The notes under the pieces: model-generated
Seen by the model: only the letters and a program-made list of their open reading frames with translations
Database searches by the model: none
What the model was told of the DNA's origin: nothing
Part shown: piece after piece, positions 16,551 to 33,250 of the stretch
Layout of the letters: each line of letters starts with the position of its first letter
How positions within the stretch are numbered: position 1 is the first letter of the stretch
Assembly (NCBI GenBank): GCA_012295275.1
Contig: CM022678.1
Coordinates: forward strand, 18,401,978 to 18,465,977
DNA: 64,000 nt
Origin: Chrysomallon squamiferum
Lineage: Eukaryota > Mollusca > Gastropoda > Neomphalida > Peltospiridae
Direction: 5' to 3'
Translations under genes and position numbers: made by a program

Positions 16551-18920
16551 TTAGTGAAATGAACATTGAGTGTTTTGAAGTAAGGGTTTTCGTTGATAAA
16601 AGACCCAAGGCTGCAGCTGTGTTGACGTTGGAACGGGAAAAGACACAAGATGACACTGTTGTGTTGTGTTTAAGTAATTGAATCCAAAACAAGTAGGACT
16701 GCCGTTACACATCAGTGAACACTGCTGTTTTGTAAATATTCCTTCTATCTGAGCAGACGGCGAAAACATCAGTCCAAAGTTTCCGTGAAAAGTAGAAGCT
16801 GATGATGAAAAAAATTAAAAGTTCAAAATCTCTCATAAAGAACAACAGCAAAAACAGATAAAACAACATAAAACAGCATCACCAAAAACAACAAAATCAA
16901 ATAAAAAATAAATTATACTAAACAACAACAAAGAGACAATTAAAAAGACAAAAAAGAGCAGCAACAACAACAACTACAAAAGTAAAAAAGTAGAAACAAC
17001 AACAACAAAAAAAGAAAAAAAGAATCAAAAACATACAGAATCAAAAGAAAATAATGTTCTACATACTAATTAAAGAAACAAACAAACGGAAACAAATAAA
17101 TAAATTACAAATAATTTAAATGAAATAATTATAAAATAACACTCACTTTCAGACACAAATGCACAAATATAAAATAAAATAAAAAGAAATATATAAACTA
17201 AAACACCAGTAAAATAAGATAATACATTTTTAAATAAAAGTAACACGGAAACGAATCATCAAAAACTCAAATATCTACCAGTAACATTTTAGAAAAAACT
17301 ACTTGAGCAATTAAATCTTCTGAGTTATTAAAGCCTATCCTTTTCTTTTTATATTTTATTCTTTAAATAATAAAACTCACAGGAATATTTGGCGTCACAA
17401 CCAAACACCATCACTTCACAAAGCGTTAGAAAACCTTGAGGAAGAAATATTTTTACGTATCTCGCAGGTGTTACGTTGTCGCAGTGAAGAGAGATTGTCT
17501 CCCCGTTTGCCACTGGTTCAGTGTAAGTGATACACTCACTGGGGGCGCTGTTTTCAACGTACGTGAATATAGTGAAGTTTCGTAATCTGTCACCTGTTGT
17601 GAAGCAGAAGAAGAAAAGTAGAAGACATAAAATAAAATAAATAAATAAAAACACAAATACATAAATTAATACATAAATTAATAAATAAATAAATAATTAA
17701 TTAAATAAATTGATAAACCGAATATTACTACTACTACTAGTACTGTTACTAATATTGTTACTATGACAACTACTGCTGTTACTACAACTGCTACTGCTAA
17801 TGCTACCACTACTACTAAGAATAATATAGAGATACTAGTACTAGTATTAATATTAAAACTACAGCTAATGTTTCTTTTATTTTCATTATTATTTCTATGA
17901 CCGAAACAATAGGCATTTATTCTCAGACTATGTTATTTCATTATCATACTGTATTATTAGGAAAACCTATATAAAAACTCTAAATCAAGTGTTTATTTAT
18001 TTTATGTTTAAACTTTGTACTGATTGTGAGCCTCATTTAGAAGCACGTAACACTAAGTATGTTGGATATTTCTTCATAATTGATATTTGCTCTTTAAGAC
18101 TTTAATTGTAGCAAAGGTTGAGGCTTAATTACAAAATAGATTCATTCGTTTTATATATAAATATAATAATAATAATAATAATAACAATAATAATATTAAA
18201 AATAGACTGTATTGTTAGTAAAGACTTACCACAGCAGTCTCCACGGTTGACAATAGAAATCGTCTGAATGAAATAAAACCCGAGCAAGTCTACCTCCCAC
18301 CATTGGTTGTTAGTGTAGCGTGTGTGGGTACATGACCAGGACTTATAATTTCGATTTGTGATGCCGTCCACGGCGTATTCAGACGACGGAGTAAAGTTTC
18401 GATGAAGATCAGGAAAGGACGACGACTGTTGTGTTGGTTTTCTCAAAGCCAGATTAGTCGAGCCAAAAGCTAAAGAAAACACACAAACAAACACAAAAAT
18501 TAAAAACAATAATTGAAAAAAAAAAATAATAATAACAGAAAAATTAATATAAAAAACAAAACAAAACAAACAACAAATGAAATAAAAATTAGAAAACATA
18601 AGTGAATAAGTAAATAAATGAATTAATAAAAGTAGAAAAAAAAAAGAAAAAAAGAAACAACGAAAGAAAAGTAATTAGTAAATAAATATAATTATGAAAC
18701 AGAAAAGAAAACAGAATTAATTAGAAGTAGCATTAATAATTAATAATATAGACTACAGTAGTAGCTGTGGAAGTAGTAATAGTAATATTAGTAATAGTAG
18801 CAGTAGTAACTGTAAAGCAGTGTATGAAGTGGTAGTATTATAGTATTAGTGAGAATTACAATACTAGTATTAGGAGTAGCAGCAGCAGAAGCAGTTGTAG
18901 TATTAAGCGTATCAGTGTTG

Positions 18921-19013
<93 letters not shown>

Positions 19014-19096
19014 CTTTTTAAAGTTTATTTCTTACCGTAAATGAAAACAGTACAGGCCCAGGCTGTTAATAATTTGAACAAGAAAAAATCCTTCAT
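16551..19096 (-). CDS. Secreted F-type lectin with C-terminal PAN/apple-like domain, gene 4
   Basis: Exons are 19096-19036, 18469-18230, 17593-17381 and 16798-16551 (61+240+213+248 nt; 253 aa). The signal peptide reads MKDFFLFKLLTAWACTVFIY. Exon 2 has the longer loop form (SSSFPDLHRNFTPS), then GITNRNYKSWSCTHTRYTNNQWW and NRGDCCG. Exon 3 begins DRLRNFTIF, restoring R-x-D-x4-R. Exon 4 carries CSLMC, PTCFGF and QQCHLVSF, with IEGIFTKQ instead of IEGRFTKQ (shared with gene 5) and LLQNTQC instead of LLENTQC. Potential N-glycosylation sequons are RNFT, NFTI, NVTP and NTTQ. Introns 1, 2 and 3 are shorter here than in several copies, and the GA tract in intron 1 is about 90 bp. No disabling change is visible. 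Function follows from the family: secreted Ca-dependent fucose binding, with the PAN-like region probably for protein or glycan contact. Confidence 0.88.
18921..19011. repeat. (GA)n tract, intron 1 of lectin gene 4
   Basis: About 90 bp of GA repeats next to the exon 1 donor. Confidence 0.95.
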
Positions 19097-19676
19097 TTCC
19101 TTCTGTCTTTGCTTGTTGTCAACGTGAATAAAACTCCACTGACTAAATTTTATTTAAACTGTATTTCAGTGACAACTGAATAATTAAATACTGAAACGAT
19201 TCAGATCACTGGCTCATACGACGATTTTGTGTTGTAGGAAAATGTAACTAAGCTTGTAAATTTATTATGGTATTATTATTACTTACAGCTGGGAGAACAG
19301 AATTACGAAATTCACGCTTTCCTCCACGGAACGGTCTGATATTTGTCAGAAGGGATTTGGGAGATCAATATACAACCTAAAATAAAACAACATATTTCAA
19401 ATATTCATGTATGTTTGTTTGATTGAGTTATCAGCCGAAGATTCAGTTACAATTTTCGCAGATAGCACGGTTACCTGATGTTTTGCTGGATCAAAAAATT
19501 ACTAGACTGCTATTACAATGTTTGATTTGTTTATAAAACAGCTTAGCAAGAAGTCATGAATATTTGAAATGTTTTTTTTAATCCAATGTACTTTCTCTAC
19601 TGATTTTGGCTATCTCTTTTTTGAATCGTATTTTATTTATATTTGTCTATATAGTGTATTTTATTTTATTTTATTT

Positions 19677-19752
<76 letters not shown>

Positions 19753-21980
19753 TGACATCATTTTCGTTCTTTAAATGTTAACCTGTGTTTGTATTTCAGT
19801 CAATGATGGAAATCAGTTTAGGAAGTAAGATACGCTTAGCAATGAGTGTATTTTATGAGTTCCTTCGGGACATGTTTGGATGTTATTTTTATTTATTTGT
19901 TTGTTTGTTTGTTCGTTTGTTTGTTTGTTTGTCGATTGATTGATTTATTTATTAATAAAACTGTGCAGGTCGTTTATTAGATCAGATATAACTGATAAAT
20001 ATTGAATTATCTTTTATAACGGTAATCGTGGCTATCGTATAACTTCTAATTTAAGAGACTAAAAAAATCTAAATACAGTAAGTCGATTTTACTACAGAGA
20101 AAGGGATTTTATATTAAAACAACGCAACAGCAACACTAATCAGATATGTAGCGATTTACTGAGACCAGCATAACCACCTACCTAGTTTCCCAGCATGTTT
20201 TTTCTATTTGACAAAATAATATATGCGTATTTTTCTTTCATCTCTTAATGTCTGATGTTTTCAAACAGTGGAGAATGAAACGGCAAACGCAAGGAGGCAA
20301 TGGAACCATCAAGTAAAATATTTTATTTACAATTAACGATAGACCACTCTGATAAACGAAACAGGTAAAACCCACTACTTTATTTGTTGGACTGTTCTGT
20401 CCAAAAGCACAAAAATATCTTTTTTGAGAATCATCTACTAAACAGACTCTTATATAACACAGCGTGTCTTGCACATAGTGTACTGGCTGGAGCGAGAAAA
20501 ATCTCAATGGATACCAGAAATAATAATTACTTGATATTAAGCTGCTTTTCTATTATCCCTGAACAACAAAACAAAGATGATATTCATATCAATAATAAAA
20601 TTTATTTCATAATCAAAATAAATGAAACATTCTTTTTCTTCAGGGAATTTTTTGTCTTTTTATAAAGTAGCAATAACATAATATACAAATAACAGTTAGT
20701 GATATAAAAAGACTGGATATTATGAAATTAATGAACATGTTCTGTACTCACGTTCTGTAATCAAATAAAATAAAGTAAGTAAATAAATGTCAAAATAGAA
20801 ATTATAATAATAACAAAAAGAAAGAAGTGATGATGAATAAAATTATTATGATAAACCTTTTTCTTTTTCTTGTTATTTCTTTATCTGTTTTAATTATTTT
20901 CTTTAACTTATATTTCGTCATCATCATCAACATTATTAATGTGATCTTTATTTTGTCGTTCTGAAAGTCAGTAAATTGTGAAATAACGATTATGACAAAA
21001 AACATGGATCGAGTTATATTTATGACGTCATATTTTACAATGGTAGAACGATAATTTTAAATGCTTCGTTGATGAACAGATCATATATAACTAGACAACA
21101 CAGTCACATACACACACAAACAGAAATAATAAATGAAGCCTTAAGACTTCGGATAAACTTCAGTAACAAAATCAAGAGTGTCAAGTGACGTACTATGTTT
21201 ATGACGTCATACATTATAACAGAATCCTAGGTCAACAAGGAAAGAGACATACAGAAGACAAGATATAGTAACACTACTACAACCATGTCGACAGTAAAAC
21301 TATTCTCTTTAAGAAAAATGTCTTTCTGTAAACTGCTGATGTCATTGTTGACTCTATTCCGTCGAAGTTTTCAGAACCGCTAATTCATCTGTTGATATTT
21401 TAGAAATTGCTGCGCGATATAAAAATAAATACGTGAGATGGAAAAAGATGTTGGAGTGAAAGAAAATATCAAGAAAAGAAAACAAAAACAAACAAATACC
21501 AGTAGTAACAATAAGAAGAACAAAACTAAGAACAACAACAACAAAAAAAAATAATAATAAAATAATAATAATAATAATAATAGAAAAAATAAATTTAATA
21601 ATAATAATTATTAGTTGTTGGGTTAATGTTATTAATCCTAGCTGCATTTACGAGTTCATTTATCCACAAAAGACGTTTGCTATGATCAGGCAGCAATTAA
21701 AACCATTGTCGATATTTTCATCACAGATTTACGTGATACTGTACGAGTACAATCCAGAAACAGGCTTTTCTCAACGCGATAAAAAAATTGGTCAGTTATT
21801 CTGAAATCTTTAGCGTTTCGATAAATTGAGTTTAGAGGCAAGATCAGACAGTCTGGGTAAATGACGTAAAACAGTAAAAATCAAAATTCATTGTAATGAC
21901 AAAAGAGTTACGTAAGTCTGCCTGCAACGTCACCGATATACGTTTCTGACGTCATTTCCGAGAAAGATTGGAAACAGTTT
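19097..21980. other. Spacer between lectin gene 4 start and lectin gene 5 stop
   Basis: It contains TTTA and TTA tracts (about 19,680-19,750), the SINE-like segment (20,384-20,515), the CRE pair (21,023 and 21,202), the 3' CRE (21,947) and the mini-ORF block (21,354-21,647). It has the same deletion near 21,270 as the previous spacer near 16,138. No gene is seen. Confidence 0.7.
21023..21209. promoter_or_regulatory. CRE-type pair upstream of lectin gene 4
   Basis: TGACGTCA occurs at 21,023-21,030 and 21,202-21,209, about 1.9-2.1 kb upstream of the gene 4 ATG. Confidence 0.5.
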
Positions 21981-26019
<4,039 letters not shown>

Positions 26020-27881
26020 TTCCTTCTGTCTTTGCTTGTTGTCAACGTGAATAAAACTCGACAGACTAAATTTTTATTTTAAACTGTATTTCAGTGACAA
26101 TTGAATAATAAAATACTGAAACGATTCAGATCACTGGCTCATACGACGATTTTGTGTTGTAGGAAAATGTAACTAAGCTTGTCAATTTATTATGCTATTA
26201 TTATTACTTACAACTGGGAGAACAGAATTACAAAGTTCACGCTTTCGTTGACGAAACGGTCTGCTATTTGTCAGAAGGGACTTAGTAAATCAATATACGA
26301 AGCAAAATAAAACAATAACAAAATTTCAAATATTCATGAATATTTCTTTGATTGAATGAGTAGCCGAAGATTTAGTTACTATTTTCGCAGATAGCACGGT
26401 TCCCTTATGTTTTGTTGGATCAAAAAATCACTAGATAGCTAATACAATGTTTCATTTGTTTACAACACACTGCAACAAGAAGCCATGAATATTTGAAATG
26501 TTTTATTATCTAATCTACTTTCTCTATTGATATCGCCCATCCCTTTTATGACCATTGTTTTTTTTATTTTTGTCTGTGTCAGGAATTTTATTATTATTAT
26601 TTTTTTTATTATCATTTTTTTTTTTGGTTATAATTATTGTTCATGACATCATTTTCATTCTTTATATGTTAACCTGTGTTTATATTGCCGTTTAATTGCT
26701 GATGTCGTACTGACGTAACAAAAATTACAGCAACAACAACTACTACTATTATTGCTACTGTTACTACTGCTACTGTTACTACTATTAGTACCACCACAAT
26801 ACCAGTCTATTACTACAACTACTACAACTGCTACAACTACTACAGCTGCTACTACTATTACTATTCCTCTGCTACCACCACTACTGCTATCATTACAATA
26901 ACAATGGCTACTACTACTGCAGTTACAAAAACCACAACATCAACTACTGTTAGTTCTTACATTATTATTACTGCTACTGTTAAAGTGACAGATATAACAA
27001 CAACAACTACTACTACTGCAACATTGACTACAACAACATAACGATTAACATAGCAACACTATCACGACAGCAGATGAACAACAACAACGATGTCATTTAT
27101 CTACATTGAAAGCAATTATTATTACCGCTTGAACTACAACAACGTCAACAACAACTACTGCTGCTGCTGCTAACTTAAAAGCAATAATAATACCGTAGTC
27201 ACTACACAATTATAGCGACAACACCTACGATTGTTCTGTTACTACAACCATGTCGAAGTAAAACTATTCTCTTTAAGAAAAATGTCTTTCTGTAAACTGC
27301 TGAAGTGATTGTTGACTCTATTCTGTCGCAGTTTTCAGAACCGCTAATTCATCTGTCGACATTTTAGAAATTGCTGCGCGATATAAAAATAAATAGATGA
27401 GGTGGAAAAAGATGTGGGAGTGAAAGAAAATAAAACAAAAACAAACAAATACCAGTACTAACAATAAGAAGAACAAAAGTAAGTAAAAAAAAAAAAAATA
27501 AAAATTGGTAAAAATAATTATTAGTTGTTGGGTTAGTGTTATTACTCCTAGTTGCATTTCCGAATTCATTAACCACAAAAACCATAATCAGGCAGCAATT
27601 AAAACCATCGTCGATATTTTCATCACAGATTTATGTGATTGGGTACGAGTACAATCCAGAAAGCAGCTTTTTTAAACGCGTTAAGAAATTGATCAGTTAT
27701 TCTGAAATCTTTAGCGTTTGGATAAATTGTGCTTAGAGGCAAGATCAGACAGTCTGGGTAAATGACGTAAAACAGTAAAGATCAAAGTTCATTGTAATGA
27801 CAAGAGAGTTACGTAAGTCTGACTGCAACGTCACCGATATACTTTTCTGACGTCATTTCATAGAAAGATTGGAAACAGATT
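26020..27881. other. Spacer between lectin gene 5 start and lectin gene 6 stop (truncated, CRE pair lost)
   Basis: Similarity to other spacers stops near 26,685 and resumes near 27,050. Between lies an ACT/ACA-rich stretch (about 26,720-27,030). The block that elsewhere carries the TTTG tract, the SINE-like segment and both upstream TGACGTCA sites is absent. The 3' TGACGTCA (27,848) and the mini-ORF block (27,318-27,578) remain. Confidence 0.7.
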
Positions 27882-29549
27882 TTAATGAAGTGAACACTGA
27901 GTGTTTTCAAGTAAGGGTTTTCGTTCATAAAAGACCCAAGGCTGCAGCTGTGTTGACGTCGGAACGGGAAAAGACACAAGATGACATTGTTGTGTTGTGT
28001 TTAAGTAATTGAATCCAAAACAAGTAGGACTGCTATTACACATCACAGAACACTGCTGTTTTGTAAATCTTCCTTCTATCTGAGCAGACGGCGAAAACAT
28101 CAGTCCAAAGTTTCCGTGAAAAGTAGAAGCTGATGATGAAAAAAATAAAAATTTCAAAATCTACCATAAACAACAACAGCAAAAACGGATAAAACAACAT
28201 AAAACAGCACCACAAAAAATAACAAAATCAAATAAAACTTAAATTATACTAAACAACAAGAAACAGTGAACTAAAAAAGAAAAAAAAAAAAAAAAAACAC
28301 CAACAACAACAACAACAACAAAAGTAAAAAGGGAGAAAGAAACAACAACAAAAAACAAAGAAAAACATACAGAATCAAAACAAAATAATGTTCTGCATAC
28401 TAATTAAACAAACAAACGGAAACAAATAAATAAATTACAAATAATTTAAATTAAATAATAATAATATAACACACTCTCTCACTCACACACACCTATGCAC
28501 AAATATAAAATAAAATAAAAATAGATAATTAAACAAAAACACCAGTAAAATAAGATAATACATTTTATAATAAAAATAACAAGCAAACAAAACATCAAAA
28601 AGTGGAATGTTAACCGCAACCATTTAATAAAAAAATAAACAACAACAAACAAAAAAAAAATACTTGAGCAATTAAATCTTCTGAGTTATAAAAGCCTTTT
28701 CTTTTGTTTTTATATTTTAGTCTTTAAATAATAAAACTCACCAGAATATTTGGCGTCACAACCAAACACCATCACTTCACAAAGCGTTAGATAACCTTGA
28801 GGAAGAAATATTTTTACGTATCTCGCAGGTGTTACGTTGTCGCAGTGAAGAGAGATTGTCTCCCCGTTTGCCACTGGTTCAGTGTAAGTGATACACACAC
28901 TGGGGGCGCTGTTTTCAACGTACGTGAATATAGTGAAGTTTCGTAATCTGTCGCCTGATGTAAAGAAGAAGAAGAAAAGTAGAAGACATAAAATAAAATA
29001 AATAAATAAAAACACAAATACATAAATAAATAAATAAATAAATTGATAAACCGAATATTACTACTACTGCTACTACTACTGCCCCTACGACTACTGCTCG
29101 TGTTTCTCCTACCAATACTAGTACTGACACTACTACTACTGCTACTATTACTAATATTGTTACTACGACAACTACTACTATTACTACAACTGCTACTACT
29201 ACTGCTACCATTACTACTAACAGTAATATACTGATACTAGTACTAATATTAATATTAAAACTAAAGCTAATATTTCTTTTATTTTTATTATTATTTCTAT
29301 GACCGAGATAATAGGCATTTATTCTCAGACTATGTTATTTCATTACCATACTGTATTATTTGGAAAACCTAAATCAGGTGTTTATTTATTTTATGTTTAA
29401 ACTTTGTACTGATTGTTAGCCTCAGTTAGAAGGACATAACACTAAGTATGTTGGATATTTCTTCATAATCGATATTTGTACTTTAAGACTTTAATTGTAG
29501 CAAAGGTTGAGGTGCAGTTACAAAATAGATTCATTCGTTTTTATATATA

Positions 29550-29598
<49 letters not shown>

Positions 29599-30388
29599 GG
29601 AAAAAAGAAACTGATTGTTAGTAAAGACTTACCACAGCAGTCTCCACGGTTGACAATAGAAATCGTCTGAATGAAATAAAACCCGAGCAAATCTACCTCC
29701 CACCATTGGTTGTGAGTGTAGCTTGTATGGGTACATGGCCAGGACTTATAATTTGGATTTGTGATGCCGTCCACGGCGTATTCAGACGACGGAGTAAAGT
29801 TTCGATGAAGATCAGTAAAGGACGACGACTGTTTTGTTGGTTTTCTCAAAGCCAGATTAGTCGAGCCAAAAGCTAAAGGAAACAAACAAACCAACCAAAC
29901 ATTTTAAAAAAATGTTAAGAAAAAGATTAAAAAAAAAAAAAAAAAAAAAATGAATATAAATAAAAAAGAGATAAACAATGAATAAAAGAAAAATAACTGA
30001 AAAAAGTAAGAAAAAGATAATAAATTAAAATAAATAAAAAATAAAAATAAAATGAAATATAACAAAACATAAATGAATTAATAAAATAAGAAAAAATAAG
30101 AAAAAAGAAAGAAATAAAGAAAAGTAATTAGTAAATAAATATAATTATATAACAGAAAATACAAAAAAGAAAACAGAATCAATTAGAAGTAGCATTAATA
30201 ATGAATAATATAGACTATGTGGAAGTAGTAATAGTAATATTACTAGTAGTAGTAACTGTCGTAACAGTCTATAGAGTGGTAGTATTATAGTAGCAGTAAT
30301 AGTATTAGTATTAGTGAGAATTACAATAATAGTAGTAGTAGTAGCAACAGCAGAAGCAGCTGTAGTATTAAGTGTATCAGTGTCGGTA

Positions 30389-30464
<76 letters not shown>

Positions 30465-30542
30465 CAAAGTTTATTTCTTACCGTAAATGAAAAAAGTACA
30501 GGCCCAGGCTGTTAATAATTTGAACGAGAAAAAATCCTTCAT
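27882..30542 (-). CDS. Secreted F-type lectin with C-terminal PAN/apple-like domain, gene 6 (array-proximal copy)
   Basis: Exons are 30542-30482, 29872-29633, 28954-28742 and 28129-27882 (61+240+213+248 nt; 253 aa). The signal exon is MKDFFSFKLLTAWAC-like. Exon 2 closely resembles gene 1 (SSSFTDLHRNFTPS, SWPCTHTSYTHNQWW). Exon 3 has SVCITYT and QGYLT and ends TAT TCT G|GTGAGT, so the codon split with exon 4 encodes Ala rather than Ser. The plus-strand gene 7 shares this last feature. Exon 4 has CSVMCNSSPTC and FYERKPLL, differing from CSLMCNGSPTC and FYQRKPLL elsewhere. The His/Arg/Arg fucose motif and adjacent cysteines are intact. This is the first copy after the non-array flank; similarity of its upstream region to the other spacers runs to about 33,250. 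It is predicted to be secreted. Confidence 0.88.
30395..30459. repeat. (GA)n tract, intron 1 of lectin gene 6
   Basis: About 65 bp of GA repeats next to the exon 1 donor. Confidence 0.95.
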
Positions 30543-31298
30543 TTCCTTCTGTCTTTGCTTGTTGTCAACGTGAATAAAACTCGACTGACTAAATTTTTAT
30601 TTTAAACTGTATTTCAGTGACAACTGAATAATTAAATACTGAAACGATTCAGATCACTGGCTCATACGACGATTTTGTATTGTAGGAAAATGTAACTAAG
30701 CTTGTAAATTTATTATTCTCTTATTATTATATACAACTGGGAGAACAGAATTACGAAATTCACGCTCTCCTCTCACGGAACGGTCTGATATTTGCCAGAA
30801 GGGATTTGAGAAATCAATATACAACCTAAAATAAAACAACAAGTTTCAAATATTCATGAATATTTCTTTGATTGAGTTATCAGCCGAATATTCAGTTATT
30901 ATTTTCTCTGATGTTTTGTTGGATCAGAAAATCATTTGACAGCTATTACACTGTTTGATTTGTTTATAACACTTTAGCAAGTCATGAATATTTGAAGAAA
31001 AAAAATTATCCTATGTACTTTATTGATTTCGCCTATTCCTTTTTTATATACTTGTCTGTGTCAAGTGTTTTATTTTATTTTATTTTATTTTTTATTATTA
31101 TTATTATTTTATAATTATTGTTCATGACATCATTTTCTTTCTTTAAATGTTAACCTGTGTTTGTGTTGCAGACAGTGATGGAAATCAGTTTAGGAAGTAT
31201 GATACGCTTAGGGCTGAAATGAATGTATTCTAAGTTCCGTTGTCAAATTTGAAAATATTATTCTTTATCGGTCGATCTATCTATCTATCTATCTATCT

Positions 31299-31337
<39 letters not shown>

Positions 31338-32976
31338 TTAATTAATATATTTATTAATCTTATAGTGCAGGTCGTTATTAGATGAGATACAATTGATAAA
31401 TATTGAATTATGTTATAATGGTAATCATGATATAACTTCTAATTTAAATGACTGTAAAAGAATCTAAATACAGGTTACTACAATAAGTCGATTTTACAAC
31501 ACAGAAAGGGATTTTATGTTAAAACTATGCAACAGCAACATTAATCAGCTATGTACGGAGTTACCGAGATCAGCATAACCACCTAGCTAGTTTCTCAGCG
31601 TGTTTTTGCTATTTGACCAAATAATTTCTGATGTTTTCAAACAGTGGAGAATGAAACGGCAAACGTAAGCAGATAATGGAACCATGAATTAAAATAGTTT
31701 ATTTACAATTAAGGACAGACCACTCTGATAAACGAAAAAGATCAAACCCACTGTTGTATTTGATGGACTGTTCTGTCCAACAAGCACCACAATATGTTTT
31801 ATAGAATCATCTACTAAACAGGATGCTTTCTAACACAGCCTGTCTTACACACAGTGTACTGGCTGGAACGATCTCATATACAATTATCTCATATTAAGAT
31901 GCTTTTCTAGTATTCCTAAACAACAAAACAAAGATGATATTCATGTCAATAATAAAATTTATTTCATATTCAAAATAAATGGAACATTTTTTACTTCATG
32001 GAATTTTCTGTTTTTAGAAAGTAGTAATAACATATTATACAAGTAACTGTTCCTGATATAAAAATACTGAATAAAATTATTATGATAAACTTTTTTCTCT
32101 TTCTCAGTGTTTCTATACCTGTTATTATTATCTTCTTTAAGTTATATTTCATCATCATCATCATTATTATTTTTATTTTTTTACCGTTTTGAAATTCAGT
32201 AAATTCTGAAATAACGATTATGACAAAAAATATGGATCGAGATATATTTATGACGTCATACTTTACAATGGTAGGAACAAAATTTTAGATGCTTCCTTGT
32301 GGAAAAGACAATATATAACTAGACAACACATGCACATACACACACAGAAAGAACAAATCAAGCCTTAAGACTTCGGATAAACTTCAGTAACAGAATCAAG
32401 AGTGGCAAGTGACGTACAATGTTTATGACGTCATACATTATAACAGAATCCTAGGTCAACTAGGAAAGAGACACACAGAACACAAGATATAGTAACATGT
32501 TTTTGAACTGTGTAACATGTCTTATACGATGTTTATGTCGTCAGATATTACAAAATACGGTTGTTCTAAATAGATATAATTCTAAACTTGTTTAAAAGAC
32601 AAAACAGACTGTTTTAGAAACCTCAACAGTTAAAAAATATATCAAACTAGATTCAATGAACAGAAATGTTAACAAAACAAGGAAAATAAATCGGTAACAA
32701 GACAGCTGAGAGAGATAAATAAAACAAAACAAACAAAAACAAAGAGAACTAATTCAGTGTATATTACTTATTGCTTCAAAAAAAAAAAAAAATAATAATA
32801 AAAAAAAAATAAAAAAAAATAAAATAAAATAAATAAATAAAATAAAAAAAATAAAAATTATTTTTAATTGCTTTCAGATTTTAAACTTCGTGTTTGATAC
32901 AAAAGTTATAATCTTTCTTCAAGCAATTTTATGAGTGTGGGAAAAGGTATAATACGAACAAAAAACTACAAATAAA

Positions 32977-33020
<44 letters not shown>

Positions 33021-33250
33021 GATACAACTGCTTTTTTCAAAACCCTGAAATGAATGAAGCTGGGATTTGCCAACTTGATCAATAGTAACAGCAGTTTTGA
33101 ACGGAATCGAAACAGATGTGGTTCAAGTGAGACAACGAAGAAAATAATCATTGTAAAGAGTAGCAAAACATGTCCAAGATATTAAAATTATATAGAAAAT
33201 ACAACTGTTAAACTTATTCAAATATTACAACACCATTACACATTTCAACA
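30543..33250. other. Upstream region of lectin gene 6 and edge of the array
   Basis: It keeps spacer similarity in a more diverged form: TCTA and TTTA tracts (31,274-31,340), the SINE-like segment (about 31,750-31,870), the CRE pair (32,251 and 32,426), poly(A)-rich sequence (32,780-32,860) and a TTA tract (32,979-33,020). No gene is seen. Confidence 0.65.
32251..32433. promoter_or_regulatory. CRE-type pair upstream of lectin gene 6
   Basis: TGACGTCA occurs at 32,251-32,258 and 32,426-32,433. Both palindromes are kept although the surrounding spacer is the most diverged in the array. A further TGACGTCA lies outside the array at 33,840. Confidence 0.5.
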
